Shown: positions 29,733 to 38,951 of the stretch, piece by piece
Layout: each line of letters begins with the position of its first letter
Numbering within the stretch: position 1 is the first letter of the stretch
Assembly: GCF_014838715.1 (NCBI RefSeq)
Contig: NZ_CP061947.1
Coordinates: 3,534,001 to 3,598,000, forward strand
DNA: 64,000 nucleotides
DNA from: Algoriphagus sp. Y33
GTDB taxonomy: Bacteria > Bacteroidota > Bacteroidia > Cytophagales > Cyclobacteriaceae
Direction of reading: 5' to 3'
Notes under the pieces: generated by a model
What the model saw: only the letters and a program-made list of their open reading frames with translations
Told to the model about the DNA's origin: nothing
The model's database searches: none
Made by a program: the position numbers and the translations under genes

Positions 29733-32159
29733 TTAATGTTCTGCAGCAAGTAATTCTATAGCCTTTTTCCTGGAACCATACTTGATGGTATATTCCTCGA
29801 CCTTCATTTTTTCCCGTTCCTCGGTTGTATATGTAAGGTATTCCTCCTTGCTCACCTCAACTCTAAAGACCTTCTGATAGATACTGATGTACACTTCCTT
29901 GTAATTTCTGCCGGGTTCCTTGGCCTTGTTCATGGAAAGGATGATTGCTTTTTCCTGGTCAGTCAATCCCAGAAGTTCCTGTATGTCATTGAACTTGTTC
30001 TGATACTTGCTCTGATCCAGCAAGATCTTTATATCAGCATTGTTGATTATTGCATTTTTGATTATAGGACTGGAGATAATATCCTCTACATCCTGGGTTA
30101 CGACCATAGCTTCACCGAAGAACTTCCTTACCGTTTTAAATAGGTACTTGATGTACTCTGCCATCCCTTCTTTGGCAATAGCCTTCCAGGCTTCCTCAAT
30201 AAGGATGATCTTTCTGATACCCTTTAGTTTTCTCATTTTGGAGATGAAGATCTCCATGATCATCAGGGTCACCACAGGGAACAGAATAGGATGGTCCTTG
30301 ATATTGTCCAGTTCAAAGACAATGAACCGCTGATGCAGCAAATCCAGATTATCCCGTGCATTTAACAAATAGTCAAACTCCCCTCCCCGGTAATAAGGAC
30401 GTAGCACAAACATGAAATTTTCCACATCGAAATCCCGGGCATTTACCCCATCATTTTTCAATGTTTCCCTGAATTCCTTTCCCACATACCTATAGAAAGT
30501 ATCAAAGCATGGAAATATCTCCGGCTCTCTATCCAACAACTCAAAATATCCTGAAAGTGCATTGGATAATGCCACATATTCGGATCTCCGAAAAGATTCA
30601 TCATCTTTCTTCCATAGTGCATGAAGAAGCGTCTTAAGACTTTCTTTCTTCTCCGTATCCGGACGTTTCCTTCCCTCGATGTAAAAAGGATTGAAACAGA
30701 TGGGATTTTCCTCTTCATAGGCGAAGTAATAGCCCTTCATCAACTCACAAAGCCCCCGGTAGGAATGCCCTACATCTACCAGAACCACATGGGCACCCTG
30801 CTCATAATAGGTTCTCATCATATGGTTGGTAAGAAAGGACTTTCCTGATCCGGAAGGCCCCAACACAAACTTGTTCCTGTTGGTGATCAGCCCCTGTTTC
30901 ATGGGCTCATCAGAAATATCCACATGAATAGGATATCCCGTGATCCTGTCTCCAAACCTTATTCCTACCGGACTGCGGGAAGTGAGGTAATGGGTTTCTG
31001 AATTAAAGAAGCAAGTGGCCTGTGCGATAAAAGTGTCAAACGTCTCATTGACTGGAAATGAAGCCTGATTGCCAGGCAGACCAGCCCAGAAAATCTGGGC
31101 AGCCCCAACCGTTTCCAACCTGGGTACCACATTCATCTTCGCAAGAGCTCCGGCTGTTAAGTTGCGGAGTTTTCCTACCTCTTGCCTATCATCCGTCCAC
31201 ACCATCACATTGAAGTGTGCTTTGACCGCTTTTCTTCCCGTTGAGATAGCCTCATTAAGAAACTCTGCAGTAGCATCCCTTGAAATGGCATTCTCACGGG
31301 AATAATTTGACAGTGATTCCAATCGGAGTCTTTTGGCTTCCAGTTCTTTGAGCCTTTTTCTATGGTCCTCTATGAAAAGAAACTGGTTGTATATATGGTT
31401 GCAAGGCAACAGGCATCCGACTGATGTAGCGAATCCTATAGGAAATGTTGTCTTATCCGTGCCGTAGGGCTCATAGGTGCGGTATGGGCTCACAGACGAA
31501 GGCAAATCTTCAACATCTCCCATAGAAAACAGCTGGACAAATTTTTCACCTATTCTCCATTCAGGTTTGAACTGGATATCCTGAAGGACTTCAGGATTAC
31601 CCAGCGTAAGGTATTCTTCAATCAATCCAGTTTTCTTGGATGTTCCGGCAATTTGCCTCCCGGTCAGCCGGTTCAAAGTAATACCCGCATCAGCCAAAAT
31701 CTGGTTGAGCTGTCCTACTGTATTAAGGAATTCTTCTGTTCTGTTACTTTCAAACGATTCAAGAGGAAGCAGGGATTTCCGCAACAGGTTTGACATAGAC
31801 GAGTTCCCAAGCTTACTTCCTTTTGGACGTTTGGTGATTGATAAAGTACAGCGATGTGCCAGATGTGGTCTTTCCGCAAAGAATCGCTCGCTGGAAAGTG
31901 AATGAAAGGAATGTTCGGCCCCCTCGAATTTTCCAAAGTAAGAATCATCAACAAACCAGTCCTGTTTATGCAACACAGTATTTCCCTCCAAAAGACCTAT
32001 AGCTTTGTTCCAGGCATGCTGAACTGCCTCATATCCTGCAGGACTTTGTGAGAATATTTCTGGCAATCCCACTTCAAAGACTACTGTCATATCTCCCGGA
32101 CGGGACAGAATCATGTCGTGCTCAAGTTTATATAAGGGAAACATTTTTTGCAGATCCAT
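29733..32159 (-). CDS. traG: Conjugative transposon ATPase TraG (VirB4-like)
   Basis: About 808 residues from the ATG at 32157-32159, two bases after the traF stop. It has the N-terminal VirB4 domain and a P-loop ATPase with Walker A FVLGPSGSGKSFLTNHMMR (near 435), Walker B-type IRKIILIEEAWKAI, and VVTQDVEDIISSPIIKNAII. TraG of Bacteroidota conjugative transposons energises assembly of the mating channel (it is not the VirD4-type coupling protein called TraG elsewhere). Confidence 0.95.
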   Translation of the reverse strand: MDLQKMFPLYKLEHDMILSRPGDMTVVFEVGLPEIFSQSPAGYEAVQHAWNKAIGLLEGNTVLHKQDWFVDDSYFGKFEGAEHSFHSLSSERFFAERPHLAHRCTLSITKRPKGSKLGNSSMSNLLRKSLLPLESFESNRTEEFLNTVGQLNQILADAGITLNRLTGRQIAGTSKKTGLIEEYLTLGNPEVLQDIQFKPEWRIGEKFVQLFSMGDVEDLPSSVSPYRTYEPYGTDKTTFPIGFATSVGCLLPCNHIYNQFLFIEDHRKRLKELEAKRLRLESLSNYSRENAISRDATAEFLNEAISTGRKAVKAHFNVMVWTDDRQEVGKLRNLTAGALAKMNVVPRLETVGAAQIFWAGLPGNQASFPVNETFDTFIAQATCFFNSETHYLTSRSPVGIRFGDRITGYPIHVDISDEPMKQGLITNRNKFVLGPSGSGKSFLTNHMMRTYYEQGAHVVLVDVGHSYRGLCELMKGYYFAYEEENPICFNPFYIEGRKRPDTEKKESLKTLLHALWKKDDESFRRSEYVALSNALSGYFELLDREPEIFPCFDTFYRYVGKEFRETLKNDGVNARDFDVENFMFVLRPYYRGGEFDYLLNARDNLDLLHQRFIVFELDNIKDHPILFPVVTLMIMEIFISKMRKLKGIRKIILIEEAWKAIAKEGMAEYIKYLFKTVRKFFGEAMVVTQDVEDIISSPIIKNAIINNADIKILLDQSKYQNKFNDIQELLGLTDQEKAIILSMNKAKEPGRNYKEVYISIYQKVFRVEVSKEEYLTYTTEEREKMKVEEYTIKYGSRKKAIELLAAEH

Positions 32160-32161
32160 AG

Positions 32162-32479
32162 TTACTGAGCCATTAATCCTGTAAAACAATTCCGGCTACG
32201 TATTACCAGGTTTTCTGGAACCTGTTTTCTGGCCATTTTTTTCATCAGCCCATGTTCCCCATAAGTCGCACTCAAATGAAAAACTGTAAAGAAGACAGCG
32301 CCTGCGAGCACCGTAGCAATGGCCAGACAAGCATACATAGAAAGGCCTGCTACATAACACAGTGCAAAGACTATCAAAGTCATACCCACACCTGCAGCCA
32401 AATATCCGATATACTGTCCCTTTAGCCCTTTAATCTCAATCGGCTTATTTATCCCTTTATTTACCTCGTATTGAATCAT
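32162..32479 (-). CDS. traF: Conjugative transposon protein TraF (DUF4133, VirB3-like)
   Basis: 105 residues from the ATG 32477-32479: YEVNKGINKPIEIKGLKGQY is the family signature, followed by two membrane helices (IGYLAAGVGMTLIVFALCYV; YACLAIATVLAGAVFFTVF). Directly upstream of traG, as usual. Confidence 0.93.
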   Translation of the reverse strand: MIQYEVNKGINKPIEIKGLKGQYIGYLAAGVGMTLIVFALCYVAGLSMYACLAIATVLAGAVFFTVFHLSATYGEHGLMKKMARKQVPENLVIRSRNCFTGLMAQ

Positions 32480-32552
32480 GTTCAGTTTCAAATGACACAC
32501 TGTTTTGTATTCATTAAAGATTATGAGTCCGGAATTACCTATTGGCATATTT

Positions 32553-32993
32553 TCATCCGAAATGACTTTCTCTTATCCGCTTTCTGTTTTCCGCTACAAA
32601 CTCCAACAACCCGGAATTTTCTAAGGGAGTAATTTGTGCAGAGGGCACAGGGTCGAAAGGATGCATCTTAAGAAAATACTCGTCACCCAATCCGTAATTT
32701 CTTGCTAAGCCTACAGGATCCAGCCCCATTTCATCTGGAATTTTCACCAGAACCACATGGTCAGGTACAGCGACCAAATCCGGGGAGGAGTGCAGAATGC
32801 ACATATTCTTCACATCAAAGAAAAACAGGTAATGTCTCCCATCTGGGCCTGTTACCATCTCATCCAGATTGAGCTTTTTCCAAGGAAAATCCACATTCCT
32901 TAATTCATTTAGCCGGACATCCACCGTAAAGCAATGCCCGGCGACATCAATTACTGGGAGAACTCCCTTCTTTCTCAGTTCGAGTTGATCCAT
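32553..32993 (-). CDS. Hypothetical protein in the transfer operon
   Basis: 146 residues from the ATG at 32991-32993, 13 bp after the traE stop; a longer in-frame extension would overlap traE and lacks support. A soluble protein with LRKKGVLPVIDVAGHCFTVD and GPDGRHYLFFFDVKNM. It has no signal or membrane segment. I do not recognise a family. Its position between traE and traF suggests an accessory or regulatory role. Confidence 0.6.
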   Translation of the reverse strand: MDQLELRKKGVLPVIDVAGHCFTVDVRLNELRNVDFPWKKLNLDEMVTGPDGRHYLFFFDVKNMCILHSSPDLVAVPDHVVLVKIPDEMGLDPVGLARNYGLGDEYFLKMHPFDPVPSAQITPLENSGLLEFVAENRKRIRESHFG

Positions 32994-33006
32994 ATCCCCT
33001 GCTTGA

Positions 33007-33309
33007 TCAGACTCCGAAGAAACTCTGAAGTACGGTAGCCACCACAACCAAAAACACACAGGAACCGAACCATGCAGCTGCCACTTTACCGGTATCCGGT
33101 TCACCATTGTTCCATTTGTTGAATACTTTTACCGCTCCTACCAGCCCTACTATTGCCCCTATCGCGTACATTAGATTTGTACCTGCCTGAAAGTACCCCC
33201 TTACCTGCTGGGAGGCCTCGGTAATTCCCGCAACCCCATCTTGGGCAGATGCAATTCCTGCTATCAGGAATAAATAAGCCGTACCGATACATCTTGTGGT
33301 TTTCTTCAT
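33007..33309 (-). CDS. traE: Conjugative transposon protein TraE (DUF4134, VirB2-like pilin candidate)
   Basis: 100 residues with a signal peptide (CIGTAYLFLIAGIASAQDG) and two membrane helices around GTNLMYAIGAIVGLVGAVKV and AAAWFGSCVFLVVVATVLQS, plus the GITEASQQVRGYFQ segment. Size and topology match VirB2-like subunits, and TraE heads the structural part of the operon. Confidence 0.92.
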   Translation of the reverse strand: MKKTTRCIGTAYLFLIAGIASAQDGVAGITEASQQVRGYFQAGTNLMYAIGAIVGLVGAVKVFNKWNNGEPDTGKVAAAWFGSCVFLVVVATVLQSFFGV

Positions 33310-33319
33310 AGTAGTATAG

Positions 33320-33751
33320 TTATGTTCGTGTTGAAATTGCGGTATGAGGAAGGTCTAGCAGTTCCTGAATGTCTTCTTCAGATATAGCTAGCGCATGCAC
33401 CTGAGCTGAAAGGAGAATATGCCTAGCTAGCAAAGAACGGACAGCTAATCCCTCATCCCCCTTAAGAATCTGCAGCTTGATCCTGAGCTTGCCAAGAAGC
33501 TCTTCACTTGTGCTGCATATAGGAATGACATCTGTGTCTATCTCGTCGATCAGCTTGGCCAATTTTTCCATCAGTAACCCATCATGCTTACTAGTTCCCT
33601 TAGAAAGCGTAGTCGCACTGTTCTCTTGAATCTTATTCAATATTCCCGAAAACTCTGGACGGAAATAGCGAATAAGTACATAGCAGTAGTAAAAAACCAA
33701 TACTGTTGCCAGACCTTGTAGAAATTCGCCCCAGGAGATTGCATCCATCAT
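33320..33751 (-). CDS. Hypothetical membrane-anchored protein
   Basis: About 143 residues from the tandem ATG at 33746-33751. It has one N-terminal membrane helix (GLATVLVFYYCYVLIRYF) and a soluble helical remainder with an acidic end (AISEEDIQELLDLPHTA). Between rteC and traE, this position often holds small membrane proteins of unknown role. Confidence 0.6.
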   Translation of the reverse strand: MMDAISWGEFLQGLATVLVFYYCYVLIRYFRPEFSGILNKIQENSATTLSKGTSKHDGLLMEKLAKLIDEIDTDVIPICSTSEELLGKLRIKLQILKGDEGLAVRSLLARHILLSAQVHALAISEEDIQELLDLPHTAISTRT

Positions 33752-33832
33752 ATCTGCTTGATTTTGAGCATGCAAACTGGGGCGGAATTTCAAAAATCTT
33801 CCACACTGAATACCGAAGGGGGAGAAAAAAAT

Positions 33833-34669
33833 TCAGATATCTCCCCTACTGTTTAGATCTGTATTATCCATCCAGCGCTCCAGCTTGTCTTTAAGACGGT
33901 CCAGGAAAGTTGTTCGGCTGTTCTTCCGGATACGTATTTCCTGAAAAGTGCGGTAAAACTGGGATAGGTCCTGATGGAAGGCGTTTTCCAGATGGGTTGC
34001 AATATCCCTGATAGATGCATTTCCGTTATTTATGGCACCCGAGGCCTTCAAAGCATAAGCAAGCTCCACTAATGCGGCTTTTGTCGCAGTCCACCGGATA
34101 GAATGGTTAATGCCGTTCACTCCTTTGTTACTTAGCTTTCCCAGTTCTTTTTGCAGATACCCATGAAGTTCCTGATAAGCCCGAAACCTAGCAAAGACCT
34201 TACCTACAGGCAATGAATTAGGATCCCCGTGAGGCAAGGGTCGGGAAAAAAAGATAAAATCTTTCAGACCCTGACGGGCAAAGAGTTGTTGATCCAAATC
34301 CGATCGATCCAAACACCAGTATTCATACAATGATTGATATCGTCTCCTGTACATCATTATAGGAACATACTGGCTTTCTAAGTATTTTATCCGGTTCTTT
34401 TTCCCTTCTGGCAATGAAGAGATTAAATAATACAGCTCACCAAAGTAGATCAGTTCGGCTTCAAACCCAGGTCTTATTTTCTTGAAAAACTCTATTTCAG
34501 ATTCTTGAGTATCAAAAACGTCGGAAGCCTTCACTTTGCTGCAATAATCAGAAGCAATAAGATAGGCCTGTTCAGTTCTTACTAGTGGGTTGGAAGAAGT
34601 TGATCCTATAGCTGCAATTTCCTCCTTCATCTTTAAAAAAAGATGACTAAATTGTTCATTGTAATCCAT
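33833..34669 (-). CDS. rteC: RteC-family regulator of conjugative transfer
   Basis: 278 residues with the RteC-domain hallmarks: IEFFKKIRPGFEAELIYFGE, RWTATKAALVELAYALKASG, INNGNASIRDIATHLENAF and FYRTFQEIRIRKNSRTTFLD. In CTnDOT, RteC is a tetracycline-induced activator of excision genes. Here it is the first gene of the leftward transfer operon, with no rteA/rteB two-component pair or tet gene beside it, so its trigger must differ. Confidence 0.88.
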   Translation of the reverse strand: MDYNEQFSHLFLKMKEEIAAIGSTSSNPLVRTEQAYLIASDYCSKVKASDVFDTQESEIEFFKKIRPGFEAELIYFGELYYLISSLPEGKKNRIKYLESQYVPIMMYRRRYQSLYEYWCLDRSDLDQQLFARQGLKDFIFFSRPLPHGDPNSLPVGKVFARFRAYQELHGYLQKELGKLSNKGVNGINHSIRWTATKAALVELAYALKASGAINNGNASIRDIATHLENAFHQDLSQFYRTFQEIRIRKNSRTTFLDRLKDKLERWMDNTDLNSRGDI

Positions 34670-35059
34670 AATATGAGAGGTTAGTGGGAAATAAATCCCG
34701 GTTAAAAACTGCCCGCGAGTTAAATATTTCCTTAAGCCTGGGTACCAAATAGGCCGGCCACAAACATAGGATCACTAGGGGAAAAACTTTAAAAAAGACT
34801 CAATTGAAAAAATGAATCAGGTGATTATAGGAATGAAATGCCACTAAACACGCTTGAAAAATAATGCCTTATTCAGGGTTTACTACTATAAAACCGCTGT
34901 TAAAAGTGCCATTTAACTATATTTAGAGCACCTATAACCCAATCCTTTCAAAAATTAACGAAGAGTTTATTATCTTATCTACCTAGGATCTCAGTTTAAG
35001 CAAGGATCAGCAATTTTCCTGATTCCAATAATGGAGGAAGGGAAACAAACATTTTTGTT
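34670..35059. other. Divergent promoter region between rteC operon and LytTR gene
   Basis: About 390 bp with no gene. It should hold the promoter of the leftward transfer operon and that of the rightward LytTR gene. I see no strong palindrome or repeat. Confidence 0.5.
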
Positions 35060-35869
35060 TTGGTGAAAAGGAAGCTCCCGGTACGATATAACGATCAGGT
35101 GATGCGCATACTTTTATGTGTAATCGCTGCATTCCTTGTGGCTATGTACGGCACCGGGGCGCGCTTTTTGGATTCACTCTCCAACAATTCATTTTTCGTA
35201 AAGTTGTTGGCGGCCTTCTTAATGGCCTTTCTTTTCATTGAATTTATCCATTGGGTGACAGTTCAGCTTGACAAAAAATATGACTGGAAAGATAGCCCAC
35301 TCCTTCGTCTCACCTTACAGTTTACACTTGGAGTGCTCCTACCTGGGGTAGTAGATTACTTTTTCCTGTCTCTTTATCAATGGTACTTTGGTCTAACCAC
35401 ATCCTCCGCAAATCCCGGACTAAACAACTCTATACCGGCCATGGCGCTGCCAGTGTTCCTTTTCAATATCTATTACCTGTTCTATTACCAAATCCTAAGA
35501 AACCGAGAAGGCAATACATACACCAAAACCGAGATGGAAATCCTGCTTGTACAACAGGGAACCAAAACTATTCCCATGGAACTGCAAAATATACGTTTCA
35601 TTTACCACCAAGACAGAATGAACTATCTGGTGACATCCAACCAAACCACCTATTTCATCAATGAAACCCTGGATGAACTGGAGCAGAAATTACCACCCCG
35701 TGATTTCTTCAGGATAAACAGGAAAATGATTATCCAGTACCGCTCCTGTCAGGACTTTCGGTCAAACGGGCATGGGAAACTGTTCGTGCATCTTTCCCCC
35801 TCATTCCATGAAGAAGTGACAGTTAGCCAGAGTAGAGCAGGAAAATTCAAAGAATGGATCAGACGGTGA
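35060..35869 (+). CDS. Membrane-bound LytTR-type transcriptional regulator
   Basis: About 269 residues: four predicted membrane helices (ILLCVIAAFLVAMYG; LLAAFLMAFLFIEFI; LTLQFTLGVLLPGVVDYFFL; MALPVFLFNIYYLFYYQ) then a LytTR DNA-binding domain (FIYHQDRMNYLVTSNQTTYF; FFRINRKMIIQYRSCQDF). No receiver domain is present, so it is a one-component membrane regulator. The start is uncertain: TTG 35060, GTG 35063, or ATG 35102, which would shorten the first helix flank. It precedes the LanB gene and may control it, by position only. Confidence 0.85.
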   Translation: MVKRKLPVRYNDQVMRILLCVIAAFLVAMYGTGARFLDSLSNNSFFVKLLAAFLMAFLFIEFIHWVTVQLDKKYDWKDSPLLRLTLQFTLGVLLPGVVDYFFLSLYQWYFGLTTSSANPGLNNSIPAMALPVFLFNIYYLFYYQILRNREGNTYTKTEMEILLVQQGTKTIPMELQNIRFIYHQDRMNYLVTSNQTTYFINETLDELEQKLPPRDFFRINRKMIIQYRSCQDFRSNGHGKLFVHLSPSFHEEVTVSQSRAGKFKEWIRR

Positions 35870-36054
35870 GACAAATAAAATCAACCAACTCTTCTTATCC
35901 ATGCTTATTTTTTTTTGATTGTTACCCCTTAAAATCAACACCTTATATCATTGGGGAAATAATATTTATCAATATTTTGCTTCCTGATATGTTTGCATTA
36001 TTAGGCATTGGTTTGGTGGTTATTGGTATGCTGTTGCATAGCACTAAAAGCTAA
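35854..36054 (+). CDS. Possible small membrane peptide
   Basis: A 66-codon frame overlapping the end of the LytTR gene by 16 bp. Its C-terminal half (IIFINILLPDMFALLGIGLV and VIGMLLHSTKS) would be one membrane helix. A shorter start at the ATG 35990 gives a 21-residue peptide. There is no homology I recognise and no ribosome-binding site, so it may be spurious. Confidence 0.25.
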   Translation: MDQTVRQIKSTNSSYPCLFFFDCYPLKSTPYIIGEIIFINILLPDMFALLGIGLVVIGMLLHSTKS

Positions 36055-36069
36055 ATAGTAACTCTACTT

Positions 36070-36123
36070 ATGAAAACATTTTTTGATCATGTCCTTCGAA
36101 ACCCCATTTCCTTTTACTGCTAA
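36070..36123 (+). CDS. Micro-ORF upstream of the LanB dehydratase gene
   Basis: A 17-codon frame, MKTFFDHVLRNPISFYC, ending 197 bp before the dehydratase. It has one Ser and one Cys near its end, so it could be a minimal precursor or leader peptide, but such short frames are expected by chance. Recorded only because no conventional precursor gene is visible next to this modification enzyme. Confidence 0.12.
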   Translation: MKTFFDHVLRNPISFYC

Positions 36124-36320
36124 ATAAAACGGATATATAATTTAAGCCATCATTTAAACCCTACTTCTCCAAGAATGTACACCACCGTATTTGTTTAGCT
36201 GAAACAATTTTTAAATGTAAAGGAATATACGTCAATTTCACCCGAATCCCCTCCATCTACACCAAAAACACCCAATCAATCGCAAAATCAGGTAGGATTG
36301 AATAAAAATTTCAATCCATT

Positions 36321-38951
36321 ATGTCATTTCTATACCGGCTTCCGCTTTTCCAGTTTGACCATGATAATCCGTCACGCATAGCACTACATTGGGACAGCAT
36401 TCTCCAGGCCATCAAACTTTCCTCAACTGCCTTTTATAATGAATTGGAAGGAAAAGTCTATAAAGACCTGGATCATAGACAAAGAATCAAACTCAGAAAA
36501 TACCTGTTGAGAGGCCGCTTCCGCCCTACCCCATTCGGTAGATTTGCAGGGGTGGGTACTGGAACCTGGGAAAAGGAAATATTGATAAATTTCCCTATTC
36601 AGACATCCGAAGTTAATGGAAAGAGCCCTCATGGATTTGAAAAGCAGCTTGAATCAAACCCAGATCGGTTCCTGTCAAATTACCACCTGGTTCCAGGGAT
36701 CTACAAAAGACATAAATACTATCATGCCTTGGTTTTTGACACTATTAGCCGTAGTTGGAAAGGATGCAAGCTTCCGGTCAACCCCCTATTTGAGGCCTTG
36801 ATCAAAACAACTTCCAAAGAGGGGATAAACTTCAATAAGTTTCAGCAGTTGCTTAGCACACAGCTAGCCACACCCCCTACAGCGCAGGCAAAGCTACTGT
36901 GGGAACAGGTCCTTGATTCCGGTTTTTTAGCGCCGGAATACTTATTTGACAATAAGCAGTCAGGGGTGGACATGGTAGTGAAAAACAGATTAAAGTTACC
37001 TGAGGGCATCAGGGAACAATTGATGGAATTCATCAATTCAGCTGGAAGTATTTTTTCTAAGGAGGAAAGCTCTTACATCAGGGATTTCAAGAACTTTTTC
37101 ACAACTCAATTTGATGACCGATACGTCTGCCTCAGCGATCTCTTGAGTCATACCGAGTTTCTAGCCGGGCAGTTTCTTCAACCGGAAAAAGCAGGTATGG
37201 ATGAGGATATTACCCCAACTATTCTGGGAAATCATGAGCGGAAATCCATAGACTTGAAGAAGTTCTTTGCCAAAAAAGAACTGCAGCAGGAGATCCATGA
37301 TGTACAGATTCTCTTTCGCCTAGATGCTCTGGGAAATCCAATCATAGAAAATATGGTCTGTAACCGACCCTTTGTCTATACCGGGAGATTCAACAGGGAT
37401 CCGAACATCAAAGACCTATCTCAGCAGATCAAAAAGAGTGTATATACCGATGCTGAGACCCTCTATGCAAATGTCCAGCTTTTGGAAGCAGCACCTATCC
37501 AGCATATCTGTAATGTGGAGAATGTCTTTGACTATGAAATCACACCATTTAAATCCAAGACCCCAAAACAGCTGGGTTTTGATGAGCTCTACCTTGGAAT
37601 CTGGGAAAACCGTATCCAACTGATTCATAAATATACCGGCAAGCAAGTAATCCCGGTCATCATGCATCCCCTGAATGGTGAGCAGATCACCCATCCTATC
37701 CTACGGTTACTTTGGGAAATAGCCCACCATGACAGGTATAGATTTTTACCTTATAAGCACAACATCCTTTCCCAATCCCCTTATTGCCCACAATTGAAGT
37801 GGGGTCAACTATGCCTTCAGAGTAGAAAATGGAAGCTGAACAGAGATACATTAGCCACACCGAAAGAACTCCGACAGAAATTAGAAGATCTGGAGATTCC
37901 CTTCCATATACTGGCTGGGCATACTGACAGGGAACTTTTGCTAAACCCCAACAATCCGGATGATTTAAAAATACTTTGGCAGGAACTTCAACGTGACCAA
38001 ACCCTTACCCTGAGCGACCCGAATTGGTTTCCAGCAGGCCTGTTCCGTGCAGCAGACAGTACAGCTGCCTATCCCCAGTTTGTGTTCCAACACTCCCGAC
38101 CACAGCTTGTCAAGAGATCAAAATTGTCATTCAATCCCATTACCCATACCCATAAAAACTGTCTTTGCTTCACCCTCACTATAAACCCTACTGAAATCCC
38201 GGAAGTTTTAGAGCGCCTGCTCCATCAGATGGAAGAGCCTCAGGTCAGCTCCCTGACACCCGTCTGGTATTATCTTCTCTATGGAAAAAACGGAGCCACA
38301 GAAATCCGCTTACGCCTTCTGGATATAGCCCCGATTGATAAAAGGACACTTCTAGCCTCATTCTCTGAATTCTTTTTACAAGAAGACCTGAACTGGAAAA
38401 CAGCTTCCTATTTTCCGGAAACAGCCAAATACGGAAATTCAGGATTAGAAACCTCACACCTGCTTTTTCATCTAGAATCTATATTTCTGGCAACCAAATT
38501 CCAAGGAATTTTATATCTGAACTATCCACCCAAGTATAAAGAAGACCTTGTTGTCCACTTATGGAGGATCATTTTTTTCCAATCCCCCTACCTTTCCCGA
38601 GTATTCTCCCATCTCAAAGAAGATGTGAAAAGTATGCCTTGGGATGAGGTAAAGACATTTAAATCCTGCTTTGAATACGCATCCACTTTTGAAACCCTAG
38701 GTTTTGAATCAGAAAAGTACCTTGAACTCATTAGCTCCCATGAATATTTTCACAGCAAGGAAGATTCAGCAATCCACCTAATGTCCAACCACCTACACAT
38801 GATGATCAACAGATTCTTTCCATTGGAAACCCAGGATTATGAGCGGAGGATCCGCTATAGGCTTTATAGGGAAATAGGGAAACAAGTCTATGCATTTCAA
38901 CAGCCTATTCAAACGCTAGGTAACCGAATACTCAGAAAAAGTCCCTTTTAA
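36321..38951 (+). CDS. LanB-type lantibiotic dehydratase family protein
   Basis: 876 residues. The N-terminal two thirds match the lantibiotic dehydratase glutamylation domain (LRKYLLRGRFRPTPFGRFAG near 53-72). The last 250 residues match the SpaB C-terminal/thiopeptide-type elimination domain (PVWYYLLYGKNGATEIRLRL; SYFPETAKYGNSGLETSHLL). Family members glutamylate Ser/Thr of a precursor peptide using glutamyl-tRNA and eliminate glutamate to give dehydroamino acids. Both halves are present in one chain. No LanC cyclase, dedicated exporter or clear precursor lies nearby. Flanking LytTR genes suggest signal-controlled expression. An alternative is a role in tRNA-dependent peptide amino-acyl addition, as seen in some LanB relatives. 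Confidence 0.85.
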   Translation: MSFLYRLPLFQFDHDNPSRIALHWDSILQAIKLSSTAFYNELEGKVYKDLDHRQRIKLRKYLLRGRFRPTPFGRFAGVGTGTWEKEILINFPIQTSEVNGKSPHGFEKQLESNPDRFLSNYHLVPGIYKRHKYYHALVFDTISRSWKGCKLPVNPLFEALIKTTSKEGINFNKFQQLLSTQLATPPTAQAKLLWEQVLDSGFLAPEYLFDNKQSGVDMVVKNRLKLPEGIREQLMEFINSAGSIFSKEESSYIRDFKNFFTTQFDDRYVCLSDLLSHTEFLAGQFLQPEKAGMDEDITPTILGNHERKSIDLKKFFAKKELQQEIHDVQILFRLDALGNPIIENMVCNRPFVYTGRFNRDPNIKDLSQQIKKSVYTDAETLYANVQLLEAAPIQHICNVENVFDYEITPFKSKTPKQLGFDELYLGIWENRIQLIHKYTGKQVIPVIMHPLNGEQITHPILRLLWEIAHHDRYRFLPYKHNILSQSPYCPQLKWGQLCLQSRKWKLNRDTLATPKELRQKLEDLEIPFHILAGHTDRELLLNPNNPDDLKILWQELQRDQTLTLSDPNWFPAGLFRAADSTAAYPQFVFQHSRPQLVKRSKLSFNPITHTHKNCLCFTLTINPTEIPEVLERLLHQMEEPQVSSLTPVWYYLLYGKNGATEIRLRLLDIAPIDKRTLLASFSEFFLQEDLNWKTASYFPETAKYGNSGLETSHLLFHLESIFLATKFQGILYLNYPPKYKEDLVVHLWRIIFFQSPYLSRVFSHLKEDVKSMPWDEVKTFKSCFEYASTFETLGFESEKYLELISSHEYFHSKEDSAIHLMSNHLHMMINRFFPLETQDYERRIRYRLYREIGKQVYAFQQPIQTLGNRILRKSPF

